Source: Acanthopleura granulata (lineage: Eukaryota; Mollusca; Polyplacophora; Chitonida; Chitonidae). From it: a DNA stretch of 64,000 nt. Positions 54,301 through 64,000 of this stretch are shown here, piece by piece (position 1 is the first letter of the stretch; every line of letters begins with the position of its first letter). The stretch covers positions 1,552,341 to 1,616,340 of the forward strand of contig JABBOT010000014.1 in NCBI GenBank assembly GCA_016165875.1, read 5' to 3'. The notes beneath the pieces are model-generated. The model did not search any database. It was given only the letters and a program-made list of their open reading frames with translations, and was not told the origin of the DNA. The position numbers were made by a program, and so were the translations under genes.

Positions 54301-55148
54301 TTTTTAGCTGCTAAACAGTCTCTGATTGTTTTATGTTTACGTCTACATGTAGTACTATACCCTTATCTGTACTTATACGGGTAATATATAACATTCAGAG
54401 GCTGTTTAGCAACTTGGTGGAAACTGTCGAGCAAATACACATCTCAACGTCAACCAGTTGAGAAGATGCAAGCACGTATCTGAAAGGGTGTACTATTTTT
54501 CCCTGGGGTATTGTTAAAGGCGACAAGCGCAAAGGTGACATCAAAGTGGAGCTAAAACATTAGGCTCTATTTTTGTGAGGTGCGGGAAATCAGAGCAAAT
54601 TATGCTGTGGATTATTTAATCCTCAGATTTGTACGGAGAACAATTTAGGAGTACCATAATCGCCCTGAAAATCCAATGACTTGCATTAAATCGTATTTCA
54701 ATCTGCCTTTCATGATTGTCGATTAATTTATAATACTCATTCATTTAATTGTTGATGAAAGCCCTGTTCAAGACGTTTTCACTTTTACGAAGAGAATCTG
54801 TGTTTTGGTTGGATGAAACCCGAGTGCCCAGAGTAAAGGAGCAGATATCCACACTCTTGTTGATGTGGCCGATTATTGTCACCAAGACCCCGTGCAAACA
54901 GTGTGGGCGAGAAAAGTCTAAAATTCCTTGTCTGAGGGGGAGTTTGAACCTTCACCCTTTGTGTCCCATCGATTGATGACACACAAGTGATGAGTAGGAA
55001 CACGGCGGATTCGTTCATTCAGACCTTGTTCACATGGATGTTTGCGTTTCAGCGTTCACAGAACCATTAAAATTGTATTATTTGTGTAGTGTTATGCCGA
55101 ATACAGCCACATTAGATGCATCAAACCAGACCTCCAGCTCTCGCCGCC
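54300..55148. other. No supported gene
   Basis: A small inverted repeat (GCTAAACAGTCTCTG versus CAGAGGCTGTTTAGC) spans about 54311-54410. No exon supported. Confidence 0.35.
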
Positions 55149-55391
55149 CTACTGACAACTCAGCTGATGCCGCAGCCCCACGAGCCAATCAGTGAACAAT
55201 ACAAGAACAATACAAGAATTGTCGGTGACACAGCTGAGGACCTGTAAGAAACAGGCACAGTCGGCATAAACTGTGTTTGTAATGATTAGCCCGAGGTGAT
55301 CTTTTGTTGAAAGCGTTAGGAAAGGATTTCTGTCAACTAGACCGGAAATCGTTCCACTGTGGTGCAGGAGTGAGGTGTAAAGTTTACCATC
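55149..55391 (-). CDS. Candidate minus-strand exon, unrecognised
   Basis: On the minus strand an acceptor ctcgtttttcag precedes an 80-codon open stretch from 55391 to a TAG at 55149-55151. It begins DGKLYTSLLHHSGTISGLVD, then RNPFLTLSTKDHLG, and contains several cysteines later. The first 35 residues look most protein-like, so the true exon may end earlier at a donor I cannot fix. It may belong with the exon at 44901-45040; unproven. Confidence 0.3.
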   Translation of the reverse strand, partial: DGKLYTSLLHHSGTISGLVDRNPFLTLSTKDHLGLIITNTVYADCACFLQVLSCVTDNSCIVLVLFTDWLVGLRHQLSCQ

Positions 55392-55399
55392 CTGAAAAA

Positions 55400-56685
55400 C
55401 GAGACAATTTAGTTGAATCTAAAATACAATTACTATACAGCATCTCTATTGGAATGATGTGATGTGATTGACACCTTTTGTTTTATCAGAAGATCAAAGT
55501 AGGATCAAAAGCCAATTTTGTAACTTTAAGGCATTTTGCTGAAGGGAATCCTATCAGAGCAAAAATATGATTACGTGAACCAAACTTGTTAGTGATATTT
55601 GATATCGAGATCGAAGGTTGTAAACAATTCCAAGGTATCATGTTGGTTTACGACATCATCTTGGTTTACGACATCATCGTGGTTTACGGCGTCATCTTTT
55701 TGCAAATCATCAGAAAAAGAATGAAATATTTTCATAGACCATTGGAACTGTGACTTGTTGTTCACCGTGGCCGGAAGGTGACGCGACCGGCTATCAAATG
55801 AAATTCTGTATGAAATCAGAAGTTCTAGTCCGGCCTTCAGTTATATTTGTTTTGTATTTACTAAGTTAGGGAGAGCCTTATGAAACCAGGCAAAAAATAG
55901 GTCTCATTTGTTTATATTTGCCACATATGTCTTATTTTCATAGAATTTTTCAAATGAAATAAATATGCTTTGATATATACATGAACTTCTCAAAACTGTA
56001 CGTCGTGTCCCTCGTTGTCAGTTGGATTAGGTGTTGGGAATCAGCATATCGTAAGGCTACATTAAGGAAAGGTACTTACACATAGTGTTCCTTTTGTGCC
56101 CTTATAAAAGCACTTGTAGCAAGCCTCAAAACTCACCGTCGAATTTCAAAAGTCACCGTCGAGCTTTTTCCAGGTTAAACGCCCATTCGAAGCAATGCGT
56201 CGTGTTTTGAAACGCCAAACTTTCTTACACGTGTTTATCAGTTATCACCCAAACAAACGTCCGACAGAGGCATAGTCATATATTCACCATACAATTATTT
56301 TGTAAGACCACACTTGTTTAAAATCCAACTCTTTACAGGTCTAACGGGAAGAGATACCACCCGATGCATTTTATTTAAAAAGAAAGAGGCAGTACGTAGA
56401 CTCAAGGTTAGTGACAAAAGCCTTTTAGGTGACATATTACGTCGGATAGAAATGTTAAGTAACAGCTGTAAGCAGGTAATCGACCTGAGCGACAGTGAAG
56501 GTGTGTGTGTTTGGGGGGGGGGGGCATGTACTTGCAAGGAGTCCATACTTACTGAGTATCTATATAGTTGTTGTTTAATGCTGACCTCAGGAATATTTTT
56601 ACCTGTACCATCTCGATCGCTCTTATGCGTGGGTGGAGGAGGAGGTCAGTGCCCTTTGTAAACCCTTCAACTTCGGCAAGTTACT
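55400..56685. other. Non-coding spacer with small repeats
   Basis: An 18-bp direct repeat (TGGTTTACGACATCATC) occurs three times at about 55644-55696. A poly-G run is at about 56512-56523. No gene supported. Confidence 0.4.
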
Positions 56686-56689
56686 GGAG

Positions 56690-56905
56690 AACTTGTACAC
56701 ATGTGACGCACAGCCGTGAACACCACACTGGTTGAAGATAAGTGATCTTCAACGATCATCGACCGTTTAATGCAATTAAAGTCCCTCAAGCAGCGAGAGG
56801 GGTGAACTCTACAAATTCTCATTCCATGGCCCGATTTGAACCCGCACTTCGTGTGTCCTTGAAATTGAAAGACAACCGGCTTTAACGACCCGACCACGGT
56901 CCGCT
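56690..56905 (-). repeat. tRNA-derived SINE-like repeat (family 3)
   Basis: Reverse strand shows CGGACCGTGGTCGGGTCGTT (box A-like) and GGGTTCAAATCGGGCC (box B-like). No other copy with the same head was recognised in the window. Confidence 0.5.
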
Positions 56906-57393
56906 CTCCACGTTAAATAGCCTATAAACACGCTTATAGAATCCGTACCAGACAGCTCGTAAAAAGGTAGTAAGTGAAGAAATTTGGCTTTGTGGCCAAT
57001 CGCATAGCTTGGATGATGGAGTTCAGGGAGTTTACATAGGGATTTAAAGACCAATATGTTAGAAGTTAGTGACGATTCTACCTGTGTTACCACCGTATGA
57101 GCAACTTACCTCGACCTGGATACTGTTTTAACAACAGATCTCCAGCTCGTCTGTTCTAGTTAAAACATGTTCTCGACACAATGTAGCTGCAAAACTGCTG
57201 ATGTGGCGTAGAGCCATAATTCATTCATTCCAGCTGAAAGTACTTTCTTTAAAGAAAGTAACATTTGGTTTACGTAAGTCAGATTGCTTTAGAATTTTCT
57301 AAACCTGCGTACTCAATATTTTCATACATTTTCTTTATTATAATTTATCATTTTCGTGGAAATCTCTTAACGTTTCCCTTTACTCGTATCATA

Positions 57394-57395
<2 letters not shown>

Positions 57396-57431
<36 letters not shown>
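57396..57431. repeat. (TA)n microsatellite
   Basis: Uninterrupted TA run of about 36 bp. Confidence 0.95.
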
Positions 57432-57434
<3 letters not shown>

Positions 57435-57464
57435 AGATAAAAGTACTGCAAAAGTACAAAAGCT

Positions 57465-57740
57465 AATATTTATTTATTTATTTTATTTCTTTGGTGTTTT
57501 ACGCCGTACTCAAGAATATTTCACTTATAAGACGGCGGCCAACACTATGGTGGGAGGAAACCCAACAGTGCCGGGGGCAAATCCACGATCATCCGCAGGT
57601 TGTTGGCAGAACTTCCCACGTATGGCCGCAGGGGAAGCCAGCATGAGCTGGACTTGAACTCACAGCGACCGCATTGGTCGGAGGCTTCTTGGTCATTGTG
57701 CTGCCCTAGCTCGCTAACTAACTGAGTAAAGGAGGTCCCC
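57465..57740 (-). repeat. SINE family 1, full length
   Basis: Reverse copy from TTTATTTATTTATTTTATTT through TTACGCCGTACTCAAGAATA, GAAGCCAGCATGAGCTGGAC and GAACTCACAGCGACCGCATT to the head CTAACTGAGTAAAGGAGGTC. It corresponds to 29712-29972. Confidence 0.9.
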
Positions 57741-58049
57741 AAAATCAAATATAGTATAGATCTAAAACAATACTGTACAAATACAAGTACTTGGTGTAGA
57801 CTTACAGTATTGACACATCATTTAACTGCACGCTACACACACTTTAACTTGTAACACCTGCATGCTGGTGTTCATTCGATTGGTGTTTGTAAATTTACAG
57901 CGCTTTGGCTATGAAAATACCTTTTATAGCACCTTGTGTACGAACCTGCGTAGTCGGCTGTAAATTTATCTGATAAACCAGCCTGACAGTTCAGGCTGAC
58001 TGAGGGATGGTGTTTAGTTATTCTTTTATGGCCGCTTCACTGGGATTGC

Positions 58050-58450
58050 TCAAAACTCCCTTCCAAGCAGAAGAATGAGATTTGCGGTCAGACCTTCAGG
58101 ACAACTTCGTACGATACTCTCATTCAGGTGCAGTGTGCAAGTTTTATCGGTGACCTCGTTTGCAGTGCACATGGCTGTCATTCACAACGTCTGCCTTAGC
58201 TATGACGAATGCGGTTTGCACAGCAGCGGATGTTTTGATCAACGTGCCCTGTAAGGCAGCAGCGAACATTCAGCAGGAGAATAAAGGTTTAATGGCGGAT
58301 ATAACACTCCTGCCTTCAATGGTTTACCAACCAGGATGTCGACATCCCCACACCGGACCCTCACTACTGTATTTATAATCTCCCGATTTCGCGCCGCTTG
58401 TATAAGATCTTCCAGACCTTTAGGAAGCTGAAGAATATAGAACCAGGGAA
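58050..58450. repeat. Dispersed repeat (duplicate of 30290-30700)
   Basis: GTGCAAGTTTTATCGGTGAC, ATGGCTGTCATTCACAACGT and GGCAGCAGCGAACATTCAGC. Confidence 0.7.
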
Positions 58451-58879
58451 AACTCAGGTATATATGTGTTTATATATACGTGCTTATGGATTCTAATACG
58501 TTTCAAACCCAACATTCCGTGATAATGAAGAAGAGGTTAAAAGCATGTTACTCGAGCTCCTTATATCGGAGTCTGTGTAAAGAGAACAACAATTTTTATC
58601 CCATAAATGTGAACTAGAACTTCCTTGTCAGCCATTTTAAATCTGCAGGCAATGACTGAGGCAAATCAAGGTGTCACTAACAATTTTCGTGCGTTTGAAG
58701 GTCGTAGAGACCGAATTTTTAATGATTATCTCAGAGGTAAGCTGACCATAAAATGAATACAGCAGCAGTCTAAAGATCACTGTAAACTGTACGTGAAAAA
58801 ATTTCCCCTTTTATGCTAAAGTTCTGTCTCTTGAGATACATGCAGTCAAATTCTGTGATTGTAGAGCCATACATCCTTT

Positions 58880-59008
58880 TCGATGGTTTTTTGTTGCTTG
58901 CTGACCAAAGCTCCCCACTGTCTCGTGTTTCCACCTTGTTCTCGCCACGATATGGCTGAGATATTGCCGATGTGGCGTTAAGCCATAATCATTCATTCAT
59001 TCATTCTT
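58880..59008 (+). repeat. SINE tail of a fourth family
   Basis: GTTCTCGCCACGATATGGCT, GATATTGCCGATGTGGCGTT, AAGCCATAATC and an (ATTC)n tail. A truncated copy lies at about 57170-57235. It resembles a widely shared molluscan SINE end. Confidence 0.65.
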
Positions 59009-59248
59009 GTGGACCTGACCAAAACGGTCATATTACGAGCAGATACAGTTTGTTCTGATGCCACTGGCGTGTCAAATTATTAATATAACCCACAAAGGCC
59101 GCCTTATAATCATACATTTCACTGGTTATAGTTCAGTGAAACAAGATCTAAGAAAAGGAAGCGTATTTTTAGATGAAATGGTGGTGACAGTTTCTTCATT
59201 TCTATGGTTTCTTCCCCACTACATACTTTCTTTTTGTTTGACTTTCAG

Positions 59249-62200
59249 GATATACACACCATGAAGACGCTGGTGTTTGTTTCCGCTATAGCAGCAGGTA
59301 GGCATTGGGTGTATTATTTTTTAGGCTTACGTGTCTTTTGTTTCACAACAAACTCTGCCAACTGGACCACATTGTCTCTATTTAAGTTATTAACCATAAA
59401 CAACAAGCTTATATTTGTCCTTAGTAGTGTGCAAAATAACATAATAAATAGTTAACCACTGAATAAACATCTCGTCTCTAAGTCAAGATCGTGTATACGT
59501 GGACATGTATGGGCTTACCCACTTTCTACACCTTGCAAGTTTTCTGTTTTGTTTTGTTTTTTGAATTAAATATAGCCAAGATACCAGGATAGCAACAATA
59601 TTTTCGTTATTTTTCAATAAATGAAACAGTCCTATAAATCGTCCTCTTATCTGAGGTTGTATTGGTCTATATGTACACGTGATCACAACGATATCCAATT
59701 TTTGTTTTTCAGTTTTGTCATCGCAGTTGACTGATTCCAGTAAGTCTGTTTCTTCCTCAATTGAACTCAACTGAAAGGCGCAAACAATCTTTACTTCTTT
59801 GAAGATTTGCCGTATAGTAAATCTTACTCTCTCATAGCAGTGTGTTTAAGGAGTCATTGGGATATATGCCTCTTATAATGGGGATGTGGTTTTCCAGGGT
59901 AGCCTTGCCTTAAAGCCGTTCCACATCATACAAGCACAGCCAAATCAAGCAACTAGGTTCGAGCTAAAAATGTAGGAATCACTGTTAAAGAGTTACAGGA
60001 ACAATCTGCGTTTGACAGAAAGAGGCCATTTTTATATAAGCCCTTGTATCTTATTGCCGAAAAGTTGCTGAAATCAACTTAAAGGGTAAAATTTTAAACC
60101 TGGGTGCCGTATTTAGCTTTATGTTGTGTCGCTCTTATTACTGATACCAGGATGGTGTTTTTTCGGCGTTTAATTTCAGTTTATTGTGTTCTTATTCGCA
60201 CAGCTTGTCCACCGAATCGACCAGATGTATTTTGTTTTCTCAACCCATGTGCACTTAAGACCTGCCCGACTGGAACGAAATGCATGTAAGTAGCACAACA
60301 TAACCTACATGTGTAACATTTCCAGATACATAGCATACATGTGAATGTTAAAGGGAAAGAGCGAAAGAAATGAAGTTATGGTAAAAATGAGAGGAAACCT
60401 GTATCTAAAAATACCGTTACTGAATTTTTTTAACCAAGTAAAATGCCGTCAAATGTTTTGATTGTATTGTGGAGTTTTTGGACCATATTGATGATGTGGT
60501 TCACCGGTGACGTCATACTGACTTTTCCATGGCCATTAAGCACAAATTGAATGTCATATTAGCATTTTCATACACAGACAAACATTACAGGAGTACTTTT
60601 CACGAGAACTTTATTCAGAACTGAACTGACAGATGTACAAAAGCTTGTGTGACGTCACTGGAGAAGCATGTTATCATTATGGTTGATAAAAACTCACCCT
60701 ACTATCAAAACATTTGACTGCGTTTAACTTGGTGAGAAAAAAATCTAAAAAAATCAGTGACGGTATTTTCAGATAGGGTTTTTCCTGGTCTTTTTACTCA
60801 CCACAACTTCATTTTTCTGTGGTCTTTTCATTTAAGGTTAATACGATACGCCATTTACCTGTGTGCCTTTAAAATGCCGCTTTATCATGTTCCCTTGACA
60901 AATCAGGGAAATTATTATGAACAATTTGGCCCAAAAAGTCTACCGTAATTTGTCCCAGTTCAGACGGTTCTTGTGGCACAGGAAATATTCTAAAACAAGG
61001 ATTTCATTTCAGACTAAAGCCTCACGATCCTTCTTCATGCAGATTCAAAGTATACACCTGTTCTAACTGTAATACACACAATGTACATTTGCAAATGCAC
61101 TGGATTTACAAATGTATTCAGAGCCATCATTGTTATGTTTTAGCCCAGAATTCTGCGGGCCATGCCAGGCTGAGTGTGTTAAAGGTATAGTATTCCATCC
61201 AAATGCTTAACGGTAATTATAGTATATGGATATAACATCCCATCCAAATGCTTAACGGTAATTATAGTATATGGATATAGCATCTCATCCAAATGCTTAA
61301 CGGTAATTATAGTATATGGATATGGCATCCCATCCAAATGCTTAACGGTAATTATAATGTATGAATACAATATCCCATCCAATTACTTAACAGTAATAAT
61401 ATACTGAATGGATTTATGTGATACATGTGGTTTGAACACACTTTCTGCTGGTCACAGGAGTGATTCAACTTGACCTTTATGTGTTTTACTCACCGCTTCA
61501 TCAAACGTCACAGTTTATTGCATACGTTCAGACATGCTTACCTCAAACTACGTCAAGTTTCGTCCACCTCTAAATTTCGCCAGGCCGCTCTTGGGGAAAA
61601 CACATGGACGCTGATAAGTATGGTGTAAAACCTCAAGGAAAAAAAAAAGCAGAGGGCTCCTGGACAAGGCAGAGCCAAGTCATAGAGTACAAAAAATTTA
61701 TTTACTAAGCCATATGTAATGTCTCAGTGATGTGTGCCAATGACAAAGAATGGGAAGGTGGCATATCTTTTGACTCCTTGAAGTGGCGCTAATATGAAAC
61801 AGGACCTTGAGCCATTATTGTCTAGAATGTTACAATGTATCGGTCTGTATTGTAATGTCTTTAGTGTGACGTCATTGTGATGAACCGGGAACAATTTACG
61901 TCAGTATAATGACGTCAATGTAGTGCTGTCGAACGTGTGACAGATCGCCGTCCTAATTTATTATACTGTTGCTTTTTGGCGTATTGCCATATGTAGTCCG
62001 TGGTCTTAACTGCATCAAGGTCAATCCGTAATTTTGCCCGTAACGTTGCTGACAGACTGGTTGGCAGACAGAAGGACTAACAGATCGATAAAATATCAGA
62101 CTGACTTACTTACTGATTGATTGATTATTTGATTTATGGACAGCCATACGGAAAGATTAAACGCATTGGTAACGTCATGTACAACTGGTTCTGTAACTGC

Positions 62201-63765
62201 ATGCGGGCCTATACCAACTTAAAACGAAAAGTTGCATGGCTTTGTTTACAGACACCGAGACCTGCCTTGTGAACGGGAAGGCATATAGAAGCGGGGAAGT
62301 ATTCCCGGCCCCAGATGGATGTAACACTTGCTCGTGTTCTAATCGAGGTGAAGTAGCTTGCACGGAAGCTGCCTGTCCACGTAAGTTTCTTTATTTCTTT
62401 CAAGTGTTTAACTTTTCTCGAAAATTAACGACACTCTCTTGTGGCACGTGACCTATCATGAAAAACAGCAGTGAAAGAAGTGCCAAATACAATAACAACA
62501 TAAACATGATATGAACGCTGAACTCCGTTTGGCTCCTTGTGGAAATGACCTGTGCTACGCACGGACTTTAACAAGCTTTAACGAGTCTGAATTTACGTAC
62601 TTCGTCGTTCGGAAAATCCAAGTGAAAAACTCGGTGTAATTGAAAGTTTCCATCGGTTCAGTCTCTCAGCAGGACACCGCGTGGTGCAGTTACAGCTTAC
62701 AGGTTACAGGTGTCTTTGAGCTTGACATCATGTGGTTCAGTTACAGTTGTCTCTGACCTTGACACCATGTGGTTCAGTTACAGATGTCTCTGAGCTTGAC
62801 ACCATATGGATCAGTTACAGTTGTCTCTGAGCTTGACACAATGTGGTCCAGTTACAGATGTCTCTTAGCTTGACACCATATGGTTCAGTTACAGTTGTCT
62901 CTGAGCTTCACACCATGTGGTTCAGTTGCAGTTGTCTCTCGGCTTGAAACAATATGGTTCATGACAGTTGGTGATTTTCACGACCCAGATATGATTTCGA
63001 GGGTGTTATATGTATGATATATGTAGTGTGAGACAAAATTTGGGTTAAAGCGAAAGAAAGACTGAAACTGAAGTATACACTTAAACCGTATCCGGAAATA
63101 CGACTGCTTCATTTTTCGATTTACTACCTGTAAATGCAATTAAATGTTGTGATTCCATGGTTTTCTTTATGGACCATTACTGAATGACGGCATATACCTT
63201 TTTTTACACCTTTATGTTCAATTCTGAATAAAATTTATATGAACTTTATCCATGTATTGGATCTGTGGAAAAACCACAGACGACATTAAACACTTCTTTT
63301 TGCTGCCGGACAACTGTCGTTTTGAGATCCCTCACTTCTGAAATTATCAGTTTGGCCGAGAGAGCTTCGTACATTCACAGCATAGATTGCTTTTAACTCA
63401 GTGAAAACAAATTAAAGACGAAAAGATAAGCAAAGATACTTTCACCCACAGTTTTCATGGTCTTTTTACTGACACTCACTCATATATACGTCTGCCGTCA
63501 GCATGTTATACCTTGTGATTGTGCCAGACAAATTGGATATTGGAGGGAATCTAAGTTTTTCAGGGCTAAATGGACTTCTATTCAGCGCACGTACAGGTGA
63601 AGGAAACGTGAATTATAATTTCGAATATTTATTTCACGTCAGAACCAACGTGTATGTACGATGGTCTGACGTATTAGTCGGGTGATACTATCCTGGACGT
63701 TGAGAAATGCAAGCAATGTCGTTGTAATAGAGAAGTCACGGTGTCCGTCATTGGCATAGACTGTG
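59249..63765 (+). CDS. Gene 3: duplicate of gene 2, with an in-frame stop in exon 6; 3' end outside the window
   Basis: Exons 59261-59297, 59713-59739, 60204-60285, 61144-61184, 62252-62380 and 63643-63765, all with GT/AG sites and the same lengths as gene 2 for exons 1-5. Signal peptide MKTLVFVSAIAAVLSSQ as in gene 2. The eight-Cys module (CPPNRPDVFC, NPC, CPTGTKC, PEFCGPCQAECVK) and VWC-like module 1 are intact. Exon 3 has changed more at the protein level than exon 5. Exon 6 has a good acceptor and reads QPTCMYDGLTY, then TAG (63675-63677), then SGDTILDVEKCKQCRC in the same frame. Either the protein ends there (about 116 aa), or exon 6 is skipped in frame, or the copy is dying. Exons 7-8 would lie beyond 64000. 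Confidence 0.7.
60348..60841. mobile_element. TTAA-flanked MITE in gene 3 intron 3
   Basis: Orthologous to the insertion at 33266-33775; TTAA at both ends. Confidence 0.75.
61185..61400 (+). repeat. Intron 4 minisatellite, about four units
   Basis: Same unit as at 34142-34545, but with fewer and more uniform copies. Confidence 0.85.
62655..62960 (+). repeat. Intron 5 minisatellite, about eight units
   Basis: Same unit as 35865-36640 (GTCTCTGAGCTTGACACCAT), contracted or never expanded in this copy. Confidence 0.85.
63040..63485. mobile_element. Diverged MITE in gene 3 intron 5
   Basis: Orthologous to the copy at 36713-37145. Confidence 0.5.
63643..63765 (+). pseudogene. Gene 3 exon 6: VWC-like module 2 with nonsense codon
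   Basis: Acceptor ttcacgtcag, donor TGTG|gtgagt, 123 nt, phase 1-1. Cysteines 1-4 and the last are visible (TCMYDG, CKQCRC, IGIDC). The TAG falls where gene 1 has Lys in YKPGD. The G.V.CT segment is also altered (REVTVSVIG), so one further cysteine is missing and constraint looks relaxed. Confidence 0.7.
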
Positions 63766-64000
63766 GTGAGTCCCATAAGTCTGACGCGTCAACAACAACA
63801 AGAAATGCCAATCGGTTGTGCGATCACAAATAACCTCACAAGTGTACGTCACTACCCAAAGACACTGCACGGTTAGGTTAAACGTCGACCAGTCGTGGTC
63901 GTGTGGTTTTAAAGTGATCAACGGGAGAAAGGATTTCATCTTTTCCTGTGTAGAGCCCTTGGTGAACTGGCCAATGAAACACTTTGCTTTTTACTTTTCA
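63766..64000. other. Intron 6 of gene 3, window end
   Basis: No further exon before 64000. Confidence 0.4.

Larger units (their letters stand above)
59105..63640 (+). repeat. Segmental duplication block, copy 2 (gene 3 segment)
   Basis: Collinear with 32010-37310. It stays alignable up to the left arm of the foldback region and probably continues past the window end. Confidence 0.9.

Noticed and set aside
56809..57093. 94-codon minus-strand ORF
   Set aside because: Its second half is a tRNA-derived repeat (RGRVVKAGCLSIS region), and the rest has no support.

Overview
This is a lophotrochozoan (most likely molluscan) nuclear genome window, not a prokaryotic one. Coding sequence comes in short exons with GT/AG splice sites and consistent phases. 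Introns are long and AT-rich. Many copies of a tRNA-derived SINE carry the AAATAAATAAAT-type tail typical of molluscs and their relatives. The species cannot be named from the sequence alone. Most long open frames are non-coding; the real coding sequence lies in short cysteine-rich exons.

The main content is a tandem family of small secreted cysteine-rich proteins on the + strand, with shared architecture: signal peptide (exons 1-2), an eight-cysteine module split over exons 3 and 4, and one or two VWC/pacifastin-like modules (exons 5 and 6). Gene 1 (2825-16842) is complete and intact: six exons, 152 aa. Gene 2 (32166-39022) has two further exons carrying a second eight-cysteine module, but a 35-bp foldback has overwritten the acceptor and first cysteine of its exon 6. 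Gene 3 (59261 to beyond 63765) is a duplicate of gene 2 with an in-frame TAG in exon 6. Two decayed relatives lie between them: exons 5-6 at 27148-27518, and exons 1, 2, 4, 5 and 6 at 48710-53306.

Layout: 1-2800, repeats and no clear gene. 2825-16842, gene 1; its first intron holds a 7589-bp mobile element (3071-10659) with long terminal inverted repeats, a 5-bp target duplication and a set of decayed virus-like or transposon genes, including an integrase-like fragment. 16.8-25 kb, gene-poor, with a long foldback at 18.2-18.8 kb. 25.2-37.3 kb and 46.9-63.7 kb form a tandem segmental duplication (offset 21.6-27.8 kb), broken by indels, SINEs and TTAA-flanked MITEs. 39-46.9 kb is a spacer with minisatellites and one convincing minus-strand terminal exon (44901-45040).

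Inference: the locus is a birth-and-death cluster of secreted disulfide-rich proteins (protease inhibitor, matrix or defence roles are all possible). Exons 5 and 6 have phase 1 at both ends, so modules can be lost or gained without breaking the frame. Repeats have repeatedly hit splice sites: donor-bearing minisatellites, a foldback at an acceptor, and a deletion ending in a SINE tail.
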